From NCBI RefSeq assembly GCF_000169095.1, contig NZ_AAVU01000022.1, forward strand, positions 1-64,000: DNA of 64,000 nt. The letters run 5' to 3'. This document shows, one piece after another, positions 54,860 through 61,844 of this stretch. Made by a program: the position numbers and the translations under genes. Below the pieces are notes generated by a model. The model saw only the letters and a program-made list of their open reading frames with translations. It made no database searches and had not been told where the DNA came from. Origin of the DNA: Lyngbya sp. PCC 8106 (GTDB taxonomy: Bacteria; Cyanobacteriota; Cyanobacteriia; Cyanobacteriales; Microcoleaceae). Positions within the stretch are counted from its first letter, which is position 1. The number at the start of each line of letters is the position of its first letter.

Positions 54860-56353
54860 ATGCCGTCTATGACCAGTGCCGCATCGGTAAAAACCGAATA
54901 CGAAGTCATTATTGGGCTAGAAACCCATTGTCAACTCAGTACCGAAACCAAAATCTTTTCGAGTTCCTCGACTGCCTTTGGTGCCGATCCCAACACCAAC
55001 ATCGATCCGATCTGTCTGGGCTTACCTGGAGTTCTGCCTGTCCTCAACCAAAAAGTCTTAGAGTACGCCGTTAAAGCCGGATTAGCCCTCAACTGCAAAA
55101 TTGCTCCCTATAGTAAATTTGATCGTAAGCAATATTTCTATCCTGATCTACCTAAAAATTATCAAATTTCTCAATTTGATCTCCCAATTGCTGAAAACGG
55201 TTGGTTAGAAATCGAGATCGTCGATGAGGATGGAAACGCTACTCGCAAAAAAATAGGCATCACTCGCCTACACATGGAAGAAGATGCCGGGAAACTGGTT
55301 CACGCCGGAAGTAGTGGTATTTCCGGTTCAACCCACTCAATGGTGGATTACAATCGCGCCGGAATTGCCCTGATTGAAATTGTCTCCGAACCCGATATTC
55401 GTTCGGGAATAGAAGCTGCTGAATACGCCCAAGAATTGCGTCGTATTGTGCGTTATCTGGGGGTTAGTGATGGCAATATGCAAGAAGGTTCGCTGCGGTG
55501 TGATGTTAATATTTCTGTTCGTCCCGTTGGACAAAAAGAATTTGGCACGAAAGTCGAAATTAAAAATATGAACTCTTTTAGTGCTATTCAACGGGCGATA
55601 GATTATGAAATCGAACGTCAAATCGAAGCACTTGAAACGGGAGAAAAAATTAGTCAAGAAACCCGCTTATGGGAAGAAGGATCGCAACGCACTATTAGTA
55701 TGCGAAGCAAAGAAGGTTCAAGTGACTATCGTTATTTTCCTGAACCGGATCTGCCTCCGATTGAAGTTTCACCCGATCAATTAGAAGCCTGGAAAACAGA
55801 ACTTCCTGAACTTCCTGCCCAAAAACGTCATCGCTATGAAACGGAGTTAGGATTATCCCCCTACGACACTCGTGTATTAACGGATGATTGTTCTATTTCT
55901 GAATATTTTGAAACCGCAGTTCAAGCGGGTGCTGATACCAAACAAGCTGTTAATTGGGTGATGGGTGATATTACCGCCTATCTCAAAAATGAAAAACTTG
56001 CGATTAGTGAAATTGCCCTCAAGCCTGATGGTTTAGCGGAATTAATTGGTTTGATTGATGCCGGAACCATTAGCGGTAAAATTGCTAAAGATATTCTCCC
56101 TGAGTTGTTAGTCAAAGGCGATTCACCGAAAAAGTTAGTTGAGAAAAAAGGCTTGATTCAAATTTCTGACACCGGAGAGTTGGAAAGCATCATTGATGAA
56201 GTGTTAGCAGATCATCCCAGTGAAGTTGAAAAATATAAAGCGGGGAAAACCAAGTTGAAAGGCTTTTTTGTAGGTCAAATTATGAAGAAGACTCAAGGAC
56301 GTGCCGACCCTAAATTAACCAATCAGTTGTTAGAGAAAAAGTTAAACGCCTAA
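54860..56353 (+). CDS. gatB: Aspartyl/glutamyl-tRNA(Asn/Gln) amidotransferase subunit B
   Basis: 497 residues, full length. The signature KTEYEVIIGLETHCQLSTETKIF and YFYPDLPKNYQISQFDLPI, GITRLHMEEDAGKL, and VDYNRAGIALIEIVSEPDI are characteristic, and the C-terminal GatB/YqeY tail domain carries KAGKTKLKGFFVGQIMKKTQGRADP. GatCAB converts Glu-tRNA(Gln) or Asp-tRNA(Asn) to the amidated form. Other subunits are not in the window. A well-formed terminator follows 29 bp after the stop, so it is monocistronic. Confidence 0.98.
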   Translation: MPSMTSAASVKTEYEVIIGLETHCQLSTETKIFSSSSTAFGADPNTNIDPICLGLPGVLPVLNQKVLEYAVKAGLALNCKIAPYSKFDRKQYFYPDLPKNYQISQFDLPIAENGWLEIEIVDEDGNATRKKIGITRLHMEEDAGKLVHAGSSGISGSTHSMVDYNRAGIALIEIVSEPDIRSGIEAAEYAQELRRIVRYLGVSDGNMQEGSLRCDVNISVRPVGQKEFGTKVEIKNMNSFSAIQRAIDYEIERQIEALETGEKISQETRLWEEGSQRTISMRSKEGSSDYRYFPEPDLPPIEVSPDQLEAWKTELPELPAQKRHRYETELGLSPYDTRVLTDDCSISEYFETAVQAGADTKQAVNWVMGDITAYLKNEKLAISEIALKPDGLAELIGLIDAGTISGKIAKDILPELLVKGDSPKKLVEKKGLIQISDTGELESIIDEVLADHPSEVEKYKAGKTKLKGFFVGQIMKKTQGRADPKLTNQLLEKKLNA

Positions 56354-56381
56354 CAAGATTTAACCTCTAATTTTGAGTTTT

Positions 56382-56416
56382 TAGCCCTTCTCTAACATCA
56401 GGAGGGCTATTTTTTG
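56382..56416 (+). terminator. Rho-independent terminator of gatB
   Basis: TAGCCCT (56382-56388) and AGGGCTA (56403-56409) form a stem with a 14-base loop, followed by a run of T. It ends 62 bp after the gatB stop. Confidence 0.85.
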
Positions 56417-56899
56417 TTAGTGTTTTCTAGAGTTCTCAACCTAGACATAGCATATATTACTGTGTATAATGAACAGGATCACAAGTTTAAGGTCACACAT
56501 CTTGAGCGCTTTTATTGCCTCTCTTGTTCAGACTAATGGATTTTACTCCAGTTCACAGATATTAAGGTAGTCTTGAGACTGATCTTCACTGTTGATAGGA
56601 CATTCTCACAGTTGGGAAAATGAAACCACAACACCCACAACAAAAATCAACAAGAATTTCAACTCAGACGCTTCTAAAGTTGGATAGAGAAGTAGATTTA
56701 CCTAAAATAACAGGTCTTTTTTTGGAGATGAACCCGACTTCAAAACCGAGGAATAGGTGAGGAATTTCCCTTAACTGAAGGGTTTCAGGCGTTGATTCCT
56801 TTCCTCTGAGTATTTCAATTTTGCTCTCTGACTTCACCGACCTTTACTAAAGCTTTATAAATAACCCGTCACTCTTTACCAAAGCTTTAAATGAGGGGC

Positions 56900-56989
56900 T
56901 TGACCCCACACCCCAAAAAGGCTATATTATGATAGTAGATGCACCCTGATGGTAGGGAGAGTTGCCAAAGCGACTCTCTCTTTTCTTTT
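56900..56989 (+). ncRNA. Small-RNA-like unit 1 with own promoter and terminator
   Basis: A TTGACC box (56900-56905), 17-bp spacer and TATATT (56923-56928) form a sigma-70-type promoter. The transcript would start near 56935 and run through AGATGCACCCTGATGGTAGGGAG to a hairpin GAGTTGC-CAAA-GCGACTC followed by TCTCTTTTCTTTTG. It is the most diverged copy of five; the start point and strand activity are inferred. Confidence 0.75.
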
Positions 56990-57118
56990 GTACAGTTGTG
57001 TGAAAAACTTGTGACAGAAAAAATTATCAGATCGTCATCATTGAGAGCGTGATAGTGATGAGAAACTGATTCAATTGTATTTATTCTACTTTACAGAGCC
57101 TTTACAAGAAAAGGCATA

Positions 57119-57239
57119 TTTTTTTACAGAATCTTTAAAGTAAAACCTTGACTATATAACAGATGTTGAGACATTATATTAATAGATGCACCCAGATGGT
57201 AGGGGGAGTTGCTCAAGTGACTCTCTCTATTTCTTTTTT
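57119..57239 (+). ncRNA. Small-RNA-like unit 2 of the tandem array
   Basis: A conserved upstream block ACAGAATCTTTAAAGTAAAACCTTGAC leads to TATATT at 57176-57181, then AGATGCACCCAGATGG from 57184 and a hairpin GAGTTGC-TCAA-GTGACTC followed by a T-rich run ending at 57239. The GTGACTC arm changes with respect to other copies but still pairs through wobble. Confidence 0.8.
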
Positions 57240-57299
57240 GTATAAATATCAATTCAAATCATCAATTAAAAACCTAAACAAAAGCTTCATAATCAAACC

Positions 57300-57422
57300 C
57301 CATTTTTTACAGAATCTTTAAAGTAAAACCTTGACTTGATAATAGAGATTGAGACATTATATTAATAGATGCACCCAGATGGTAGGGGGAGTTGCTCAAG
57401 CGGCTCTCTCTCTTTATTTTTT
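57300..57422 (+). ncRNA. Small-RNA-like unit 3 of the tandem array
   Basis: The same block layout as unit 2, starting the transcript core AGATGCACCC at 57367. The hairpin is GAGTTGC-TCAA-GCGGCTC, followed by TCTCTCTTTATTTTTT. The block is nearly identical to unit 4, indicating recent duplication; period to unit 4 is 180 bp. Confidence 0.8.
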
Positions 57423-57479
57423 AGAGCAATATTCATAAAATCCCCTAAAAAACCAAATCAAAGCTTCATAATCAAACCT

Positions 57480-57602
57480 CATTTTTTTACAGAATCTTTA
57501 AAGTAAAACCTTGACTTGATAATAGAGATTGAGACATTATATTAATAGATGCACCCAGATGGTAGGGGGAGTTGCTAACGCGGCTCTCTCTCTTTATTTT
57601 TT
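57480..57602 (+). ncRNA. Small-RNA-like unit 4 of the tandem array
   Basis: Core AGATGCACCC at 57547; hairpin GAGTTGC-TAAC-GCGGCTC, so the loop differs while the stem is kept, followed by TCTCTCTTTATTTTTT. Upstream ACAGAATCTTTAAAG and TTGAC blocks are conserved. Confidence 0.8.
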
Positions 57603-57659
57603 AGAGAAATATTCATAAGCTTACCTAAAAAACCAAACAAAAGCTTCATAATCAAACCC

Positions 57660-57780
57660 AATTTTTTACAGAATCTTTAAAGTAAAACCTTGACCATATA
57701 ACAGATGTTGAGACATTATATTAATAGATGCACCCAGATGGTAGGGGGAGTTGCTCAAGCGGCTCTCTCTTTATTTATTT
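57660..57780 (+). ncRNA. Small-RNA-like unit 5 of the tandem array
   Basis: Core AGATGCACCC at 57726; hairpin GAGTTGC-TCAA-GCGGCTC, followed by TCTCTTTATTTATTT. Upstream block conserved with ACCATATAACAGATG as in unit 2. The region to 57967 then has no further copy. Confidence 0.8.
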
Positions 57781-57967
57781 AGAGCAATATCAACAAGAAC
57801 AACTGAGATTAAATACAACAAAAATTAGGCAATCTAAGAATTAATTTTTCGCTACATTTGCCTGAACAGACAGAGCAATCATCCAGTAAATCCAAACATT
57901 TTGCTCAAGCCCAGAACAAATTTCGGTATAACTGAAGCAGTAAAGACGCTGCTGAAACAAACCAGAG

Positions 57968-59143
57968 ATGGAAGAACAAGCTGATCAGATATTCAAGCAG
58001 GGAATTCTACAATACCAAAGCCAGCAATTTGAAGCCGCCCTGCAAACCTGGCAAAAAGCCCTCACCCACTATCACGATCTCAACGATCGTAAACGAGAAG
58101 GAGCAACATGGGGTAATCTAGGTGTCGCCTATGAAGCATTGGGAAATCTCGATCAAGCCATCAAATCTTATCAGCAACACTTGGCGATCGCAATTGAAAT
58201 ACAAGATCTCAAAGGACAACTCAACGCCTTAGGAAACTTAGGAAATACTTACTACACCCAAGGAGATTATCACCAAGCCATTAGCTATCAACAGCAACAG
58301 TTAGCTATAGCCCGTCAACTCCAAGATCCCCAAACGACAGCCCAAACCCTCTCCAATTTAGCGATCACCTACCATACCTTGGGGGAAATTCCCCAAGCCA
58401 TAGAATACTATCAGCAACAGTTGGCGATCGCCAAGCAAACAAACAACCGCCCCTCTCAAGGAAACGCCCTCAAAAATTTGAGACTCGCCTATCAAACCCT
58501 GGGGGAAGATACACACGCCCAAAACTGCTATCAACAGCAATGGGCTATGCTGCGTCAATGGTTCCTAGACGAAAAAAGCGATGAATTCGTGCGAATTGCT
58601 CAAATGGTCGGTTTAAACCTGTTTGAAGACCTCGTAGGGGTCGATATGAGCGGTTTTGACCTGTACTATGCCGATCTTCAAGGTGTTAATCTCGAAAATG
58701 CCAATCTCACCCAAGCCAACTTAGCCCTGGCTGACTTAAGTGGTGCCAAACTCACCACAGCCAACCTCACCCAAGCGATTCTTAGCAATGCCAACCTCCG
58801 AGATGCCGATCTCAGCCATGCAAATCTTTATCAAGCGGATTTACGAACTAAACTACCTCGTGCTAACCTAAGCTATGCAAATCTCGAAGAAGCTGATCTC
58901 AGTAGCGCTTATCTGCCGCAGGCGAACTTGAGTCATGCCAACTTATCCTCAGCTAATCTAAAATATGCTGACTTGAGTGGGGTAGATTTAAGAAATGCCA
59001 ATTTGCAAGACGCCGATTTGAGTCGGGCTGAGTTAAAAGATGCCATTGTTGAGAAGGTTTGCTTTTCAAAGGCGATCGGAATTTCTCAGCGCATTCAATC
59101 TGAATTAGTCGAACGAGGAGCTATTTTTGAGCAGAATGAGTAA
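57968..59143 (+). CDS. TPR protein with C-terminal pentapeptide repeat domain
   Basis: 391 residues. Residues 1-200 are TPR repeats (ATWGNLGVAYEALGNLDQAIKSYQQHLAIA and later copies). A short linker (EFVRIAQMVGLNLFEDLVG) leads to a pentapeptide-repeat right-handed helix (about 225-370) with A(D/N)LxX units such as ANLTQANLALADLSG. The end VERGAIFEQNE closes it. Such fusions are common in cyanobacteria; the role is protein-protein interaction. The 59219 gene shares the linker and the C-terminal cap, so the two are paralogues. ATG start is plausible, without a clear ribosome-binding site. Confidence 0.92.
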   Translation: MEEQADQIFKQGILQYQSQQFEAALQTWQKALTHYHDLNDRKREGATWGNLGVAYEALGNLDQAIKSYQQHLAIAIEIQDLKGQLNALGNLGNTYYTQGDYHQAISYQQQQLAIARQLQDPQTTAQTLSNLAITYHTLGEIPQAIEYYQQQLAIAKQTNNRPSQGNALKNLRLAYQTLGEDTHAQNCYQQQWAMLRQWFLDEKSDEFVRIAQMVGLNLFEDLVGVDMSGFDLYYADLQGVNLENANLTQANLALADLSGAKLTTANLTQAILSNANLRDADLSHANLYQADLRTKLPRANLSYANLEEADLSSAYLPQANLSHANLSSANLKYADLSGVDLRNANLQDADLSRAELKDAIVEKVCFSKAIGISQRIQSELVERGAIFEQNE

Positions 59144-59218
59144 TCTTCTGGGCAGATCAATTTAACGCTGAAAATTACACTCAAACCTAAGATTAGTAAC
59201 AGATAGTTAAGAACTACA

Positions 59219-59962
59219 ATGACTCGTGTAGAAGGATTATGGCCCCACAATATTAGTCCAAATCGCTTGGCAGTCTTAGAATGCAAGTTAGCCATTTGGT
59301 TGCGATCGCAGGGCTTAAAATCAGAAGTGAAAGTAGAGAATCTGCAAGTTCTCACCCAAAAAGCTGCCGCTGCTGGATGTGATTTTTCTCAATTGCAAAA
59401 CCAGATTAAAACGATTATAGAAGCGAAAACAGAAAACCTTTTAGAGTTGGCAGATTTTGTCGGTTTAAATCCCTTAGAAGATTTTGCTGGAGCGAGATTA
59501 TTAGGCGCAAATTTAACAGGTTTAGATTTGAGTGGTGCTGAGTTGAAAGGGGCTTATCTCAGAGGTTCAGATTTAAGTGATGCGGATTTAAGTAATGCTG
59601 ATTTGCAAGCTGTTAACCTAAGCGGGGCTGACTTGAGTGGAGCATTATTGAGTGATGCGAATTTAACTCAAGCTGATTTACATCGAGCGAGTTTAGCGTT
59701 AGCGAATTTAAGTGGAGCCAATTTAACAGAAGCCAATTTAACAGAAGCCAATTTAAGTAATTGTAATCTGAGTAATTGTAATTTAAGTCATGCGATTCTT
59801 AAAAATACAAATCTTAATCAAGCGGGTTTAGCGTTAACAAACCTAACAGGTGCAGATTTGACTGGCGCTAACGTTAAACAGGCGAGAATGTGGCATGATG
59901 CGGGTTTATCAGAACAAGTTAAGCAAGATTTAATCAAACGAGGCGCAATTTTTGAGGAGTAA
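59219..59962 (+). CDS. Pentapeptide repeat protein with unique N-terminus
   Basis: 247 residues. Residues 1-75 are a helical unknown domain (LAVLECKLAIWLRSQGLKSEVKVENLQVLTQKAAAAG). The linker NLLELADFVGLNPLEDFAG is homologous to that of the upstream gene, followed by a pentapeptide-repeat solenoid (ADLSNADLQAVNLSGADLSG) and a cap LIKRGAIFEE. The pair lies 76 bp apart on the same strand and probably forms an operon. It is a likely duplicate with a different N-terminal partner domain. Confidence 0.9.
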   Translation: MTRVEGLWPHNISPNRLAVLECKLAIWLRSQGLKSEVKVENLQVLTQKAAAAGCDFSQLQNQIKTIIEAKTENLLELADFVGLNPLEDFAGARLLGANLTGLDLSGAELKGAYLRGSDLSDADLSNADLQAVNLSGADLSGALLSDANLTQADLHRASLALANLSGANLTEANLTEANLSNCNLSNCNLSHAILKNTNLNQAGLALTNLTGADLTGANVKQARMWHDAGLSEQVKQDLIKRGAIFEE

Positions 59963-59996
59963 AACTATCTTTTAAATTTATGAATTTTTTCAGTAA

Positions 59997-60563
59997 TTAA
60001 GGGTTTAAAACTTGTTCAACCGTTAAGTTTAATTCGGTAAAACTCGGTGAATTAATTGTATCTTGTTCTCGAAATTCTACGCTATCGTAAAACCCCGAAA
60101 CTAAGGTTAAAACTGAGATTTTTTGCTCTTGCGGATCGATAATCCAATATTCGGGAATTTCTAAAGCCGCATATTCTGAACGTTTGTAGCGGTAATCATC
60201 ATCGGGGTTATTAACGCTCACTATTTCAACCGCTAATAAGGGAGGTTCTTCAAGAATTGCTGATGGTAATGTTTTGAGAACTTGACGTTGAGTTTCAGTA
60301 ATTACGATTAAATCAGGAATACGAGATTTTGTAATTCCGGTTCTCACTCCCACATTTCCAGGTCGTACAGCCCAATCTAACTGTAACCGTTGAATCTCTG
60401 CTTTTAAGATATCATAGATTAAACATAAAATTTCAGCGTGTAATCCACTGGCGGGAGGCATCTGAATTAATTCTCCGTTCAAGAGTTCATATTTTAAATC
60501 GCCACTATCTTTAAAATCAAGATAATCTTGAAAGCTGTAGGTTTGGGTTGCGGTTTCTAGCAT
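59997..60563 (-). CDS. Uma2-family restriction-endonuclease-like protein (DUF820)
   Basis: 188 residues with the PD-(D/E)xK layout: GDLKYELLNGELIQMPPASGLHAEIL at the N-terminus, then TGITKSRIPDLIVI (Asp), LLAVEIVS (Glu) and DYRYKRSEYAALEIPEYWIIDP (Lys). The length is standard. Uma2 proteins are very abundant in filamentous cyanobacteria and often linked to selfish elements, without a confirmed function. A decayed second Uma2 copy is 0.8 kb away. Confidence 0.95.
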   Translation of the reverse strand: MLETATQTYSFQDYLDFKDSGDLKYELLNGELIQMPPASGLHAEILCLIYDILKAEIQRLQLDWAVRPGNVGVRTGITKSRIPDLIVITETQRQVLKTLPSAILEEPPLLAVEIVSVNNPDDDYRYKRSEYAALEIPEYWIIDPQEQKISVLTLVSGFYDSVEFREQDTINSPSFTELNLTVEQVLNP

Positions 60564-60677
60564 AGGAGTTGCTCAACTGCAATTAGGGTGTAATATTATT
60601 TTAGCAAAAACTGACTCTACACCATTTAATATAATACCATCCTACCTGTAATAAATGTAAACCTCTCTTTCCCCGAA

Positions 60678-60854
60678 AGAATTACTTTAGATTATAACTT
60701 TGATTGGAACCCCGAAAAAGAAAAGCAAAATATTCGCAAACACCCCTTGAATTTTCCCGGGGCTTCAACTGTTTTCCGCGATCGCGATCAATTAACAATC
60801 TATGATGAAGAACACCGTCAATTCCCCCAGCAAATATTTCTTAACCGTTGTTGA
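60678..60854 (+). pseudogene. Truncated BrnT-like toxin relic
   Basis: A plus-strand frame reads ITLDYNFDWNPEKEKQNIRKH, then FPGASTVFRDRDQLTIYDEEHR and stops at TGA (60852-60854). This matches the BrnT pattern (FEWD-x-x-K-x-x-x-N-x-x-KH ... TVF-x-D ... IYDEEH) but ends where ~30 residues should still follow, and no good start or ribosome-binding site precedes it. No BrnA antitoxin is adjacent. The 3' end overlaps the convergent hypothetical gene. Confidence 0.65.
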
Positions 60855-61294
60855 AATTCTGTATTGGATAAATGGGGTTGGATTAAACTTTGTAAATTTT
60901 CTGGTGAAACTTTTACAGGTTCATCCTTCCTATCGCGAATATATTTACAATGTTCTGAAATAAAACCCACGCCTATTTTTAACCCAGTTAAATCTCCTCC
61001 TTGTTCTTCTGAATAATCGGGCTTGAAAATGTATTTAATTGGATAAGGAATCACAGAAATAACTAATCGAGCTTGTTCAGCACCGACCAGAGAACCAATA
61101 AAGATAGAATCTGGGCAATTCGGATCTCTATGTCTGAATAATCGAGAAGAAAACGCTGTCTTATTAAGACATAAGCACATAGCTATGGCTTGCGTTTGAG
61201 TCAAACCCAAGGAATGCCAGAAAACATCTACCTTGATGTTGTCTCCGTAGAGACTACTATTTTTGTTCTTATGAGCGACTTTAGATTCTATCAT
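60818..61294 (-). CDS. Hypothetical protein
   Basis: 158 residues. No family recognised. It contains VDVFWHSLGLTQTQAIAMCLCLNKTAFSSRLFRHRDPNC, then LVGAEQARLVISVIPYPIKYIFKP and a charged C-terminus ending NICWGN. The N-terminus is basic and lacks a signal peptide. Codon use looks normal and the ATG start is usable. Its last 37 bases overlap the BrnT-like relic on the other strand, which suggests that one of the two is no longer under selection. Confidence 0.5.
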   Translation of the reverse strand: MIESKVAHKNKNSSLYGDNIKVDVFWHSLGLTQTQAIAMCLCLNKTAFSSRLFRHRDPNCPDSIFIGSLVGAEQARLVISVIPYPIKYIFKPDYSEEQGGDLTGLKIGVGFISEHCKYIRDRKDEPVKVSPENLQSLIQPHLSNTEFQQRLRNICWGN

Positions 61295-61345
61295 GGGACG
61301 TTTGATTAGAATAGACGAATTGATATAATGATGATAGATTACACT

Positions 61346-61620
61346 TCATTCTTCGGGTGCTGCTGCGGCTCGGAGTTGAGCAACTAAAGCTTTGGCTTTT
61401 TATCGTTGCGGCTCGGTGGGTTTACTCGAATATTCTCCGCCATTAGTATCACAGGGAAACTCCATCACAATGATCGGAAATCCCCCGGATCGATATCATT
61501 AACCGGATTATCGGGTAGTTGAAAGTCATCAAGTAAAGGTTCCCAAGTAATTTCTCAGCGGGTGCGATGAGATGCCATCGCGTGCTTACCGTCAGGAGAG
61601 AAGTACAAAAGTCTATCTGT
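61346..61620 (-). pseudogene. Decayed Uma2/DUF820 gene
   Basis: Minus-strand fragments resemble three parts of a Uma2 protein in the right order: an N-terminal WEPLLDDFQLPDNPVNDI, a middle PIIVMEFPCDTNGGEYSSK (shifted frame) and a C-terminal KAKALVAQLRAAAAPEE ending at TGA. Stops are present before EITWEP and before KAKALV, and the core catalytic section is missing. This is a decayed gene. Confidence 0.6.
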
Positions 61621-61844
61621 ATTATTATATTAACAAAATTATTATATTAACTCTGAGATTCAGACTCAAAATAGCCCCTAAACCGCTAAAATAGATCGAC
61701 TTGGGGATCAGCCGAATCAAATTAGGGATTATCATAATAAAAGTCGAGTCACAGATGACTCTGTTCCCAGCGGCCTCCTGTGACCCATAGCCCATTTGCT
61801 GCACGAAAAAATCACCAATTATGTTCGACGCCCTTGCTGAACGC

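Larger units (their letters stand above)
56354..57967. other. 1.6-kb noncoding interval containing the tandem array
   Basis: Between gatB and the TPR-pentapeptide gene no coding frame is supported on either strand. The gatB terminator is followed by about 480 bp without recognised features, then the five units (56900-57780) spaced 247, 183, 180 and 179 bp apart by their AGATGCACCC cores, then about 190 bp of leader for the next gene. Confidence 0.8.

Noticed and set aside
56900..57780. CRISPR array interpretation of the regular repeats
   Set aside because: Repeats are about 120 bp with internal promoter and terminator, spacing near 180 bp, and no Cas genes are nearby; spacers are not unique 30-40-bp sequences.
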